Shown here piece by piece: positions 26,701-41,700 of a stretch of DNA of 64,000 bases (positions within the stretch are counted from its first letter, which is position 1; every line of letters starts with the position of its first letter). The notes beneath the pieces are model-generated. The model was not told the origin of the DNA. It worked only from the letters and a program-made list of their open reading frames with translations, and did no database searches. The stretch comes from Watersipora subatra (lineage: Eukaryota; Bryozoa; Gymnolaemata; Cheilostomatida; Watersiporidae): the NCBI RefSeq assembly GCF_963576615.1, contig NC_088714.1, forward strand, positions 33,140,643 through 33,204,642. Reading direction: 5' to 3'. The position numbers and the translations under genes were made by a program.

Positions 26701-29700
26701 GTGAAATAGATTTTTTACAGTTCCAGCTAGTTGTGCAAAACTGGATATATTTTTACACATTTCTTTTGCATAGAGGATTCTATGCTTGTAACCTGTGTTA
26801 CTCGCGGCATGTTATTGCTATCATGTATTGACGCAAAGTTCTGAAAAATTGAGTTGATACATTCTATAACTGTGTTTAGTACTTTCATAAGCAGAAGCAT
26901 GGAGGAAGTGAAGACTCCACGCTGAGCCAAGACCCGTTACCAAAAAGTAACTCCTAAGTTTTTTGGTAAATGAACATATTGAGGAGTTTATGTTCGACAA
27001 CCTTATGTTCATATCCACGTCTTAAAGGTTGACTTGCAACAAAATTCACATTACCGTTATTTGATATGAAAAGATTCACCATGTCTTACTCTGTTGTGTT
27101 GTAGGTGCAAAATATGTGGAAAGGTGATTACAAGCTCTTAAAAGCTCAAAACGAACGAAAAATCGCAGCCACACGCGACCGCCGTTGTTTGGACTCCCTT
27201 TCCAAAATGGCTCAAATGTGATGTAGTTGTGAGAGATGGTTTCTGTTTACACTTTCTTGCAACCTTATTCGTCGAAATATTTTCACAAATATACTTCACG
27301 CATTCAATAAAACTATGTCTATTGTTCTTACGCGTCTGTTTTATCATCATCGTAATGCTGTCACTTTTAGCAGTGATATCTTATAACTGACCGTAAAAAT
27401 TCGTTTAATTTTTTAGCCTTAGCTTGAAGGAGTACATATCACTGTCTGATAATCATGACGAGCCCGTTGGTCACTTGTGATAATCGGAAAGTGCTGCAGA
27501 AATTATTTGCGAAGTATTGGGTCACATGATCAGATTACGACTTGACGATTAGACCAAACCGAAACAAAACTGTAAAGTAGCGAGCATCTATATTTGATAC
27601 GGGGTCTTCGGTAAAACCCGAAGTGTTTGTCATAAACTAGTGCTACGATAAAATTTATATTGAGCTTTTTATTGGCCTTTCAATTCACGTGAGAACATCC
27701 GTGACAAGACAATAACCAAATTTCGTGGCTACGTCAGAGAAATAAAGAGATTCCAATCTACGGCGGCTTTTCGTTTTTGAGCTTTTAAGAGCTTGTAATC
27801 ACATTTCCACATATTTGGCACTTACAACACAACAGAGTAAGACATGGTGAATCTTTTGATACCAAATAACTGTAATGTGAATTTTGTTGCAAGTCAACCT
27901 TTAAAAATCTTTACACTGAGGCATGTACACTTACTGGACTGTTGGTAACTAATCATGAGCTTGTCTTCATGCTGTTCCCTGTGTATTGTACATTGTCAAT
28001 ATCCTGGGTACCATCATTTATGCCTAGTTTTTATTCCTCTTGCTGGAATCTTTTTCATCATTACTTACACTATGATTGCCTTTGTTATCTTTACTATAAT
28101 TGCTAACATAGTAATTAGTACTATTGTTATCTAGTTAGCCGTTATTATTATTATACATATTGACGTCATTCGTCTTATCATTATTGCTATGCACAGTGAA
28201 AGCCAAAGAGGAAAAAGAGCGGGAAAATGCCGAGGAAACCAAGAAAAAGCGGGCAGTGATGCCCATTTTAAATCGAACACCTCGAAATACTAAAGCTAGC
28301 CTTAAATCGTCACAGGTCCAGGAGTTCCTGCAGCAAACAAGGTGTACAACGAGAGGTAAGTATATTGTAGCTTTATACTGCCGAATCATTGTTGGTAACC
28401 TACATAATGTGAATACAAAATTGTTTATTCAAGGTACAGTGTGAGAAAAGACATGATCTATTTAAGTGAGATGATACCAGGTGGTTTCCTTTATAGGCCA
28501 TTCACTAGTTTGTGTACATTCACTGGTTAGTTTACATAACAATGGCATGACTGTTTTCAGTAGTTGTTGAGCAGTGCGCTGTCGGAGAGATAATTTCGAC
28601 TAAAGCCTCATTAAATACTCACTCGATGCAAAACGCTGCTAAAATACTTTGCTTGTTTCTATGAAACATTTTCTCTAATTTTCTCTGATTTATTAAAGCA
28701 CATAAATTACATAATTTTTTTATTATATATTTCAATACATCGGAGTTTTGGCTTTAGAATGAACCTATATTCAATACCCAAAAAATAATAGAACTATGAA
28801 AAACAAGGTGTCAAAAGTATGTTCTCAAAAAAAAACACTTGGTTCAGGTTCTCCAAATGTGATGTCACAATTATTATTTAGCCTTAGGTAGTCGATCCCT
28901 TTCACTGCCATTGAGGCTGCGCTTTTCTGTGACAATCGGTGCTGTTAAACCCAAAGAGCGCTAATAATAAACTAGGATTCTAGATAATTAACAATGTCCG
29001 GGATCGTGCTAACGCCCGACCAATACTAACACATGTTCTGGGTTAATTAATTATGCTTCAATAAATGTACTGTCGTTAATAAAGGTAATGAAATCACATC
29101 GATTAAATTGTGACCTGCGGTGGCGTGGCCCTAGGACTATATGTCAATCGCACTTTCGCGGAGATCGCGCAATGCTTGAAACTAGTTAGTCTCAGTCGCG
29201 ACCCTCAACATCACAATAAAATGAGAGGGCTAGTGCATAATATCACCGGGAAAACATAGTATGGTGCTTGGAATCTGAGTTATTTACCGTAGACATAATC
29301 TGTACATGGAGAACTAATGACACTGATTCCTTTGTCATCTTTATTGGTTCTCTGGAGTTGTCCTATCTTCACCTGACACTTGCGTCATTATTGTAGTTGA
29401 TAAATATAAGCGATAAGCAATAAAATAGGCGGTAAGAGCACACAACACCGCATATGAAAATTGTGACGTCACAATTTCTGAGCCTATGCTAGTAAACATT
29501 TCTGCGGGAGAGCTCTGGGGAAATCCTATAAACACCAACCAATGTCTGTCTCACTATGGCGAACAATAGCTTATTCGAAAGCCAAGACACTGATGTATTG
29601 CAATATACAATAAAAAATTATGTATTTTATGTGCTTTAAATAGAAACATATCAACACCATCTAGATTTTAGAACTGAGTCATGTTTAACCACCATTCATG

Positions 29701-32700
29701 TTTTACCGCGAGTCATGTTTTACCGCGAGTCATGTTTTACCGCGAGTCATGTTTTACCGCGAGTCATGTTTTACCGCGAGTCATGTTTTACCGCGAGTCA
29801 TGTTTTACCGCGAGTCATGTTTTACCGCGAGTCATGTTTTACCGCGACTCATGTTTTGTCGCGAGTCATGTTTTACCGCGAGTCATGTTTTACCGCGAGT
29901 CATGTTTTACCGCGAGTCATGTTTTACCGCGAGTCATGTTTTACCGCGAGTCATGTTTTACCGCGAGTCATGTTTTACCGCGAGTCATGTTTTACCGCGA
30001 GTCATGTTTTACCGCGAGTCATGTTTTACTACGAGCCATGTTTTACTACGAGCCATGTTTTACCACGAGTGTTCTGTCTTTCTCTCTGATCCTCGTTTAT
30101 TTGACTAAATTTCTTATAGGCTGTTTGTTGCTGCCGAGATTGATTATTTCATACATTGACTGGTTGCAGATGAACTTGAGTCATCTGGAGCGATGGAAGA
30201 GGTTGAAATTCGTCATTGTCTCCGACAACTCCTCAGTGGTTATCCGATCTCAATCTGTGTATCGGAAACTGTCAGAGAGACTCTTGTATGTCAGATTTTT
30301 ATTTATTGTCCTCACGATTCCTTTGTTACTAATGGATATTTTTCTCATAAATTGCCAAAATATCCTCTTATATATTGCTAATTTGAGATTCTCTTTAGGT
30401 TTGCATTACATTAATATTTTGCTCACATGCTTCACCCACCGCCCAGACTACTCACCAACTCTTCTTGATTGGCTATGATTGAACCAATCATTTTTATTGT
30501 AATAATTGCGTTGTTTTTCTAAATCTGCATCTAGTGGATCATATGGAGAATGTGTGCTACACTAGTCAGTACTTCAGTACGTGCATTACCTATTGTTGTA
30601 GGAGAACTGCATACATATGATGACAGGTAATGAGAATATTCAGCTCACCATGTCATCTGTAAAAGAGTTTTTGTTTAATCGAAATAAACTATGGAAACGC
30701 CAAACTCAGGTATGCCTCTGCACCCCTCAGCTATGAATCACCTTGATTCATGAGTATAAGTAATGTTGTCTACACTCTCAATTGCTGGCCTGGGTAAACG
30801 CTGCATTCTTTTCAGACTATGCTATAGAATTTTGATATCTTACTGCGTTTGTACAGATTAAAAATGAACTTACACAAAATTTTAATAGATTTTATCGGCA
30901 AGCATTGGTATTTTTCTATTATTTGGGATTGTTTTTGGTGTTTGAGGCGGTTTTTATTTATTATCCTCACGATCTTTATGTTATTGATGAATATTTTTCT
31001 CATAGATTTCCAAGATTTTCTCTTATATATTGCTAATTTGATATTCTCTTTAGGTTTGCATTACATTCATGCTTTGCTCGAGTTCTTCACCTACCAAAAT
31101 GCAACTGCCAGGATGTTTCAAGATTAAAATTGATAAACTTTGATAGCTGTTAAAAAAATTTAGATTTAAGCGATGGTACAATTAAGACGTCTATTAATAG
31201 TTGCACTTCGACAAAGAAGCTGACAGAATACAGACGCATAATGCTGCAACATAAACCTCATGGTTGATATCAATAACGAGAGAGACGGCAGCCGCGCAAC
31301 TAGTGACATTTCGTCATGGATTTTTTATAATAAAATATGTTAAAATTTTGTGGAAATTCATCTTTAACAGTTTTACCTTAATCACTGATTATGGGTATGA
31401 ATGTGGTTAAAGTTGAAAATGGATATAAGACCTTTTGTTACTTCACTGTTATCACAATTGAAACTTGTTGATGTAGAGCAATTATAAGCAATATTTTAAT
31501 GCAACTTCTACTAGTGTATGCGCATATAAGATCTGCATATAGGTAACACAATTTTTTGTGTGAAAATATTTTATGTTATATGGACAGGCTCGTGTAAGAC
31601 AGCGGGCACAAACAGCTATGGACCACTTGTCAGCTAACACCATCAAAGACTATACTCCTACAGAAGAGCCGGTAAAGCTGGCTGAATCAAAATCGACCTC
31701 CGCCCATGTCGAAGCTCAGATTGTAAAAGTCTTGACAAAGGCCCACAATTCAGCTAAATTGCCTGTCAATGTTTACCAGGAATATTCCAGACTCATCCAC
31801 GAGGTATTCTAGCTTTGTTTGGCTCTGAACTTAGAGGCCTTTGGTTTAATCTATAGATATAATAGGGACTTGTGGCTATTATTTAATTTAATTATACCTC
31901 GACGTACGGCGTACGGAGCTCGTATGTCAATTTACTCATGTCTCAAGGCACTGTTTCTTATGTAAAATAACTAAATACAAATTAATTTATTACCAAACTA
32001 TGAAAAACCACATAATACGGGATATTACGGTGGAAAACTTGTTTTTAATTGTTGTACTTCAGTAGTTGTGCTAGCAAAGTAACAAATACCTATATAATTG
32101 TTAAACTGTGCAATAAAATGTAACATTACTATATACAAAAACCTATCTATAAAGTTGTCCTGCAGTTTTCTAATGGCTGTTTATTATGAAAGACTAGTAC
32201 CCTGGTAGTCTAGTGTGCTGTGAGTGATCGATGGGTGTGCTCTGAGTGATCAATAGGTGTGCTTTGTGAGTGATCAATAGGTGTGCTGTGAGTAATCAAT
32301 AGGTGTGCTGTGAGTGATCAATGGGTGTGCTGTGCGTGATCAATAGGTGTGCTGTGAGTGATCAATAGGTGTGCTGTGAGTGATCAATAGGTGCGCTGTG
32401 AGTGATCAATAGGTGCGCTGTGAGTGATCAATAGGTGTGCTGTGAGTGATCAATAGGTGTGCTGTGAGTGATCGATGGGTGTGCTGTGCGTGATCAATAG
32501 GTGTGCTGTGAGTGATCAATAGGTGCGCTGTGAGTGATCAATAGGTGTGCTGTGAGTGATCAATAGGTGTGCTGTGTGAGTGATCAATAGGAGCACTGTG
32601 AGTGATCAATAGGTGTGCTGTGATTGATCAATAGGTGTGCTGTGAGTGATCAATAGGTGTGCTGTGATTGATCAATAGGTGTGCTGTGAGTGATCAATAG

Positions 32701-35700
32701 GTGTGCTGTGAGTGATCAATAGGTGTGCTGTGAGTGATCAATAGGTGTGCTGTGAGTGATCAATCGGTGTGCTGTGTGAGCGATCAATAGGTGTGATGTG
32801 AGTGATCAATAGGTGCGCTGTGAGTGATCAATAGGTGTGCTGTGAGTGATCAATAGATGTGCTGTGAGTGATCAATAGGTGTGCGGACAAAGGACAGCAT
32901 GATAACATCAAAACACTAGTTGGTCAATCAATTTGATAAAGCCATGAACCACTATATTCATTGTGTTTGTTATATATCATCTTGAGAGCTCATGTTCTAT
33001 ATTGTACAGTGGAGCCAGCCCACTAAGTTAACCCCAAATGAGATTGGTTATAGCCAATTATGTCTATAAAAACCTTCTTAACGACTAGTTTGAAGTTCAG
33101 TATAACTAATATAGCAATAGTATACTCTACTTCCTGTAATGCTCTACTGTATTTCTTATTTGTCATACAGGTTATAATTGATTATTTATCATATTATTCA
33201 TATTGTGATTTCCGAGTTATTATGAAGGTTGAACAGATGGTTAAAGTACACACAGGCGTATTTTGCATCTTTGTTAGTGTGCGCATGCGTGCGGTTGATG
33301 CACTCTCTTACCCTTCTTTCCTCAAACCCCCTACTATTACAGCTCGTTTTCTAGGATTTCAACGTGTTTAAAGAACAGCATATGTAACAATAGCCTAATT
33401 CTCTTCCAGCTTTTGGCTATGTTTTAACATCATCGCTCTTTTAGTTTTATGATTGTTCACCCTCATATTATCAAGATTATCATTGTTATTAGCATTCTCA
33501 TCTTGACTTTTTCATTAGTTGCAGTTTTATTTTACGTTTGTCCTATTTTGATGTTGCCCACTCTCAATGCTTATAGATTTGCCATCAAGTCTTTGATAAC
33601 GTGTTGGCTTGTTCGTAGTTTCTTAATGGCGTCCTGTAATACCGGTTATTCATGCGTGAGTTTGTGTATTAGCTAACAACTCTATTATTGATCTATAGAA
33701 CCATGGCTAAGTTGTACTTACGTTACAGGCTTTGGCGAGTGCAGAGAATAGCAATGAATTGGAACTGCGACACTCGAGTGAGCGGAATGCAAGATTCGAG
33801 CTACCCTACCTTCTGCCACCTAATCAGATAACTCTCAATGCATACTAGTGAGTACCTCTTTGGATGTTATGATATTTTCCTATGCACCCAGTTTCTTTAT
33901 ACAGTCTAGACGTCAATGCTGGCTGATTGATAAGCCCAGTTTGGTTTGTTGATCTCACACTCGCTGTTTTAGCCTGATTATTCTCTAATGTTATAGAGGT
34001 TTGTATTCCATAAAATAATTCCTTTTGCTATGCTCATTTGATGCCATAATAATGATGGTAGTTGTTTGTGAGAGTTACCTTACCTTGGTTGCTCCTAGTT
34101 TCCATTCACGTTATTTCATTTCATCAATCTGTAAGAGCTATCTTGTGTTTAGCCGGCTGATGTCAATGAGACGAGCTTTAACACACTATGCCAGGGAACA
34201 TAAAGACAGCAACGCTGTCGCAGATGCTGTATCAAATATCAGGCTTACCGATCACTATCAAGCCCTTTTAAACAGGTGAGCTGTCATTATTCATTATTTG
34301 CTAGTCGTTTTTGATGTAGTTTTTTAGTTGAGTTCACTGATGTTATTGGTTATTTGTGTTCACTGTTGGGTATTAGAAGTAGAGACCAGTGTACACGCAA
34401 TTATAATTTCATAATTCTAATATTTCCGTAGACATGGAAAGATGCAAGATCCATAGACATGGATATATTTTAGAAGGCCTAGATGGACCAGACTGATTAG
34501 TAGCTGCACTGTATTTACTTTACCATCTTTAGACTCTCAGCAATCACATTTCTTTCCTGTAAAACACAGAGTTTAATACTAACGAGAGAGTTTTTCATGT
34601 GTTAAACTTTTAGAGGGCTCTAATAACACGCGCAGGATTGTATTCATAGAATGATTGGTTTAATCTAGTGGTTTTATACTTCCCATTCATTCCCTAGGCA
34701 ATTATCATGTTTCAATGCTATATCAAAATTTGCACCCACTAATCCCGCAATGAATGCCAGCAACCCATTTTTTTTAAAGTTGAAAACTTTAGTCATACAT
34801 TGTGATAGGCTTTACAAAATTATGTTTTTGTTTGTTTCGTCATCATTAGTATTATGTAATGGCCATTTCTTTTCACTAGGGTTTCTATTTTTTGTTTTCA
34901 AATGAAACCTGATATGACATGCATTGTTACTTTGCTGTCATTGATTGATTATTGCAATTCAAAGTAAAGAAGTGGACAAAGTTAATTTCATGTTAACTTT
35001 TTTAAAAGTCAATTTCATAACTTGTATTTTTAAATTGGTTAGTTTAAACCAGATATGTTCAAAGTCTGGTCAGCGGACCAAATGCGGCCCAGGGTCAATT
35101 TTCATCCGGCCTGCAGCCTCTATCATAAAATCAATAACGTCTGGCCCGCCTGTAGAATTAACCTTTTGAACCCTAACTACCAATTTTCCAGCATTGAGTA
35201 GGGTGGGTCAAAATCTGTAATGGCTGGAATTCTGGCATTCACATGGCTTTGTTTACAAAAGCAGTTTCTAAGTAACAGCGTAAACCAATCAGATTAATTC
35301 TTGCAAAGGATGTTTGACCATAAATGTCTCATCCATTTGTAACAGTTTTCAAATATCTTCACTTCCTTCGATTTGATAACAAATTTTATTAGAACGGTAT
35401 CGCGAAAGAATTGATACGACTCATTTGTTGGTAGGTCATAAATGATTGTGACGCAAATAAAAAAATTTATGATACTAACTATAATTTTCCACTATATTCT
35501 GAGTCATGAGATGATGATGAACATGTGCTCAATGCATATGATGCTACTGTAAATGTTTTTACGAGTTTTTAAAAATCATACGAACTTTTTAAAGTTTTGG
35601 CCCGAATAATTGTGACGCACTGTTTTTTTGTGTTTGACATTTGCTGTGGGTTGCTCGACCATTTTACTAATGTTTTACCAAATATCATTGTATTATGAGC

Positions 35701-38700
35701 ATGTTTAGTTATATTTAATAAAAGTTTAAAAACTTAGGATCGTTAGACAGACTGGTTAGGGTTACTGGCACCACTGTCAAAAACGACCAGGGTTCAAAGG
35801 GTTAATAAATTGGGCAGAAGGGCTGTTACCTGCGTGTTAGGCTAAACATTTAAAATTCCAATCAACATTTATAGTTACTGTCATATTTTAAATGAGCCCT
35901 GCACTTGTTGATATGCCTATTACTTGTTCATTGTTCTGTAAGTGTGTTTAAAGATTCTATAAATATTAAACTGCCATAGTGAGATATTGTTTTAGTTTCA
36001 AATGTGATTTGTATCCAAGAGTACAATTACTTCTGTTCAACTGTTACAAACAAAGTTAGTGTTAAAAAATGAAGTTGAGGGATTATTAAAATTCAATTAT
36101 AATGTCAATGCAATTTTGATATGCATGTTTCAAACGAACCAAAATGCATGCTTAAGATAGCTGAAATTGAAATAAAAAAGCAAATATGAAACACGGATTG
36201 GCTCGGTAAAATTGATTTAAATTAAGTGCTGTTATATGTAAAAAAATATTCGGTAAAGTTGGTCCCCTAAATTTTTGACACGCCAAATCTGGCCCCCTTT
36301 GCAAAAAGTTTGGACACTCCTGGCTTAAACCTTCCATAAGATTCTAGTGAGTTACTCTTCCTGTTCCACAGACTAAAGTCAGCCATGTTTTGGCCAGCTG
36401 CACTGAGCAAGCTCAATCCAGATGCTTTTACACCTGAGAGTATGTCCTTCAGAAAGTACACAAGTAAACCCAAAGAGGACCAGTTGGAGGGTTTTGCGTC
36501 CTCTGCAGCGTCTGTACAGGTTAGATGAGTGTTCAGAACTTTTTTTCAGAATGAGGTTTGCCATTGATTGATCAATCAATCAATGTCTACAGAATGTTTG
36601 GTTTTCTGTTGATTCTACATGATCATTTTTCAATGAGCTGATAGACATGTAAATCTCTAAACCTACTAACTGCTATCCATGCCGGCTAACAGAGATGCAA
36701 ACTAACGGAGATGCAAACTAGTAGTCATATGGACTAACAGACAGAAGTTAATAGTCATATGGACTAACAGACAGAAGTTAATAGTCATATGGACTAACAG
36801 ACAGAAGACAGAAGTTAATAGTCATATGGACTAACAGACATAAATAACCGTAAAACCTCTATTTAAATGCCAAGGTGCTTTATTTAGCAACCCTTTTCCC
36901 ATAGTGGCGCTTTATTAGAGGTGATGATCAAATAAAGGGTAGCGTTGTATTTGTCACATAGCTCGTCAGAACTTTTGGAAGCTAAATTTAACCCTTTTAC
37001 GGGCAAAGTGAATGTCGCCTATATTTTGCACTCTCCTTCAGGCGGAATGACATTAACTCGTTTGGATACAAGAAAACTGCTAAATTACCTCCAACTTGTC
37101 ATAGATTTCTAAATAAATATGCATTGGTAAGCCGAAAAATATCTATATAATTTAATGTCTATTGCTTGCAATTAACCTACAATGATCTTATAGCTTTCAT
37201 TGCCAAATGTTGTGAGCTTTCAATTTTTTTATTCATTTTAAATTTGTGTTTTTATATAAAACTATATTTAACAATGTAGCATTAGAGTTCATTGTGCTCA
37301 TTGGTATGTTTGCTACAGTTTACCGCTACAACTGGCTTTTTCTATGGAATAGAAAAGTAGTTGGGAGCGTCGATCCATTGCAAGTTGAGCTAAGAAAACT
37401 GCTATGATGCTATCAAGTAATCTGCTTAAAACCTGAAAATTTATAAGTGGTAATAATAATCTATCAAATGCTACAAGTACATATTCAAGAACAAGGGACA
37501 TAAACAAACCATAATTGTAATACATGCAGAAACAAAAATCACCATTTTTGAAACAAAAATATTTGCATTGTTTCCTCTGCAGGTTGCGTTCTAATTTTGC
37601 TTTCATATGGAATCATTCTATCTTTTTCTGGCTGTTCAATACCTTCCACAGCGTCGGCTGACCTCAACTCTTCTCCTGCACTGCTGAACTAGTTGATGTT
37701 GGTGTTCAAACAATTTTTTTAGCAGAGAAAAACTTTTACGCGTTGTTATTCGGAAAACCTTTCGCTAAAGGTTTTCCGAAACTTTTAAGCGAATAAACCT
37801 CTAAAAATTTTTAGACGCATGCGCGCTTTGCGCAAGTTAGTCTGAGAATAGTAGTATAGGTTCCTTCATAATTGTAAACCGTTTTTCATATACGTCGAAG
37901 TATCAAGATCCCGTTAAACAAGGAACTACTATTAGCCTGATACAGTTATTAATTATTTCTATGGCGTTAGTTTCAAAGTTTTAAAAAAATCATACGCTTT
38001 GGAGTTGAAAACCGGACCGCGAACAGTACCCACAAAAGAATTGTTATTGATATATTATTATATTATTAGTACTAATTTATAGACACTTATACTGATCACT
38101 TTCTGTTATGGGTTAGTAAAGATGAAAGATTGTAACTTACTCTAGCTTAGACTAAGTGAAGTTATAGATTTATAGAGATGGAGAGTGTAGCTTACTGTTA
38201 CTTAGATTAATTGAAGTTAAAACTTAGCTAATGTATTATTTTATTCTTGTATCTTTACATGTATCTCTGATTTCACAATCCTTTTCACTGTTACTGACAA
38301 AGCTTCAATGTTTAGAGAAACTTCCAAAAGTTATTTTGGAAGTTGCTCCAGCGGTAAAGTCAACTATTCGCTCAAATTTTACATCGTATGTTGGAAATTT
38401 GTTTACAGAGATGATTTTAAGTAGAGGTTTGACTGTACATGTTTAGGTTCTTACTATCCTGTACAGAGATGATTTTAAGTAGAGGTTTGACTGTACATGT
38501 TTAGGTTCTTACTATCCTGTACAGAGATGATTTTAAGGAGAGGTTTGACTGTACATGTTTAGGTTTTTACTATCCTGTAAAACAGCTACTTTTTGCAACT
38601 TCAAACTCGTGAAACGTTGTTTATGCTGCCGGTATATTTGTCAGCATCAGTGAACTGGTTGTTGCAGCAGGCTGTTTAGTTAGATGTTAACAACAGCAGA

Positions 38701-41700
38701 CATAACGCTCTTTATTGCTGTAGTTTTGTACCAGAATCATACATAATGTATACAAGTTGAGTTATGTGGTTGGTGACTCGTGTCTTGTCAGTTGTACCTT
38801 TTCAAAATTTAGCTTTTGTAGCTTGTTGTAGCTTTTAAATATTTTAAAGATAGTTTCTAAACCATTAGCGTGATCACTAAACTTTTTAGAACTCGTCCCA
38901 TCAATCAAGTGTTCAACAAGCAGAAGGTTCAGTTGAGGGAAGTGATAAAGGCAACACCTCGAGTCAACAGTCTACAACCGTCTCAGGGTACAAGTCTGTA
39001 GGTGTCCTGCCGGTGCTAATGAATATTCCTATACAGATCCATCCTTCTGTCTCTCAGGGTGTCGAAGGAGGCAATGATGAGAGTGCAAATGCTCTGAATA
39101 CCGAGGTTTGGTTACTAATTTCCTTTTTTTAAATTGATTTATTGGTTATTTAGTGGATTCACTTAAAGGGTCACCTACATCGAATTTTAATAGTTTTCAT
39201 CAGAAAGTCTAGATCTTTTTCTATCTTTGGATAATTTGTTTATTGTCTTAGGTCATCTGACTGCCGGGATATTTCAAGATTAAAATAAGCATAACATGAT
39301 CGCGGTTAAAGCACATAAATTATATAAGTACTTTTATCATATATTTCAGTACTTCAGAGTCTTGGCTTTCGAATGAGCCTATATTCAATACACAAAGAAT
39401 AATAGAACTATGAAAAACAGGGTGTCAAATTATGTCCTGCAATAAAAAAACACTTGGTTGCGGTTCCCACAATGTGATGTCATAATTATCATTTAGCCTT
39501 AGGTCGTCGATACCTTTCGCTGCCATTGAGGCTGCATTCTTCTGTGACAATCGGTGCTCTTAAACCCAGAGAGCGCTAATAATAAACTAGCATTCTAGAT
39601 AATCAACAATGCCCGGGGATCGTGCTAACGCCCGACCAATACAAACACGTGTTCTGGGTTATTAGATTTCGGGTGATTGTTAGAGTGGTTTTTTCATCCT
39701 TTCGTTCATTTTAAACATTTATACTAATTATTATCACGTCGTTTTATATGATGGCATTGTTTGTCTCATACAGAAATGATAAATACTTTGATTAATAACT
39801 AATTAGTAACTAAATATCAAAAAGAAAACTATAAAAATTGAGCTATTTATATTACATTCGAGTAAATTACAGTATATGGAAAATAGAAAACAGATGTATT
39901 GGACAGTTAAATTAATCACTTTGTGTATGATACTAGCTTATAGGCAGATTAAGTTATTTACAGTTGGCTTCTCTATTTTGAACAATGCCGGAGTGCAGCG
40001 AGTCAACCCCAACGATTGATTTAATTCAATTCTTCTACAACAAAATTAAACAAAAACAGAAATGACTACTAACAACATACCTGGATGATAACCACCCATG
40101 GTGGTAAAGGTAATGAAATCACATCGATTAATTTGTGACCTGCAGTGGCGTGGCCATAGGACTATATGTAGATTGCACTCTTGCGAGATCACGCAATGCT
40201 TGAAATTAATTAGCTTCAGTCGTGCCCCTCAACATCACAATAAGAAGAGAGGGCTAGTGCATAATATCATCGGGAAAATATAGTATGGTGCTTGGAATCT
40301 GAGTTTTTTATCATAAATATAATCTGTACATGGAGAGCTAATGACACTGATTCCTTTGTCATCTTAATTGGTTCTCTGGAGTTGTCTTTCCTTCGCCTGC
40401 CACTAGCGTCATTATCGTAGTTGATAATATAAGCGGTAAGGGATAAAATAAGCGGTAAGAGCACACAACACCGAATATGAAAATTGTGACGTCACAATTT
40501 CCGAGCCTATGCCATTGAACATTTTTGTGGTAGAGCTCTGGGGAAATCCTATAAACACCAACCAATGTTTGTCTCACCATGTCAAACAATGGCTCATTTG
40601 AAAGCCAAGATATTGAAGAACCTGAATAAGCTACAACAGTACTTATGTAATTAATGTGCTTTAAAACATTCATAAGCCAAAGACGTCTTCAAAAATGTCA
40701 CCAGTAGTCGTACTTCCTGTTTGTCTCTCTTTTTATTACATCGGCTATTGCGTTCATGTTGCAGTGTTACGCGTCTCTATTCACATATATGTTATTTGGT
40801 ATTTGCTCATGATTGTTGGAATAAAACTTTAGATATAGCCTCAGATAGGTTGCGACATATTTTTTAAATGATCTAAAAATAGGTTGGTTAAAAATTGTCC
40901 CATTGCCTATCTCGAAATGCTGTGTAAACATATGAGTACGAGATGCTGATGACAGCGTATATTTATTGCTAATAAACAATAGAGAAGGCTGGGCACATTT
41001 TTTTCTTCTGAGCGTTTTAACCGCGATCACGTTTTTTCAACATTAATCTTGCAACATTCTGGCAGTCAGATCACCTAAACCAACAAACAAAATCTCCAAT
41101 GGTTGATACAAAATCTTTTACAAATTGACTGATCTACCCTGTGAGTAGTTGAAGAATGAATCCTTACAGGGACAATTATTGTGAATAGCCTGTTGATCTA
41201 GGTTTAGTTAGGGTAAACTATATTAGTCTAGTAATTGTGTCACAACTCGCTGACCTTTACCACGGGTATTGACTGGCTCTTATTTTCAATCATAATTTTT
41301 TATATTATCAATCTAAGCTAATGTAACTCAGCACTGAGGTTTCTATTTATTTTCTGGCTTTTTGAGAAGGAAGCAGAAACAGTGCTAATTCATTAAACTT
41401 TGGAAAATTTCTCTGCCCCTACACATGAAGGTCAACTGAATCATATTTTATGTTTCATACAGAACAGGTTATTGAATGTTTATGATATGGTATGGTATGG
41501 AAGGCTGCCACAAAAACTATAGCATCACATTAAACAATGAAAATGAACTGTAGCTAACTTAGAAAACAAACATTTTGTGAGTCATGTGTAACAGCACTCA
41601 AACTCATAAAAATTTTATCTTGTGCATATATGCTGAAAACAACAAGCAAGCAAGAAAAAATGCCCCTCAAAACAAGAAATTTAACCAAATGATCTAAGCA

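Larger units (their letters stand above)
25341..28196 (+). other. SNAPC4 intron 12
   Basis: 2.9 kb holding two DNA transposons (25506-26228 and 27026-27900). No gene is seen. Confidence 0.7.
31804..33728 (+). other. SNAPC4 intron 16
   Basis: Contains an element fragment (31899-32140) homologous to the left part of 43002-43768, then a 22-bp minisatellite. No gene is seen. Confidence 0.65.

Noticed and set aside
29681..30478. ORF of 265 codons
   Set aside because: It runs through a 17-bp minisatellite; only 30170-30285 is exonic, and it is read in another frame.
32215..32883. CRISPR-like regular repeats
   Set aside because: Units are directly adjacent with no unique spacers, in a eukaryotic intron. 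The same applies to every other array here.
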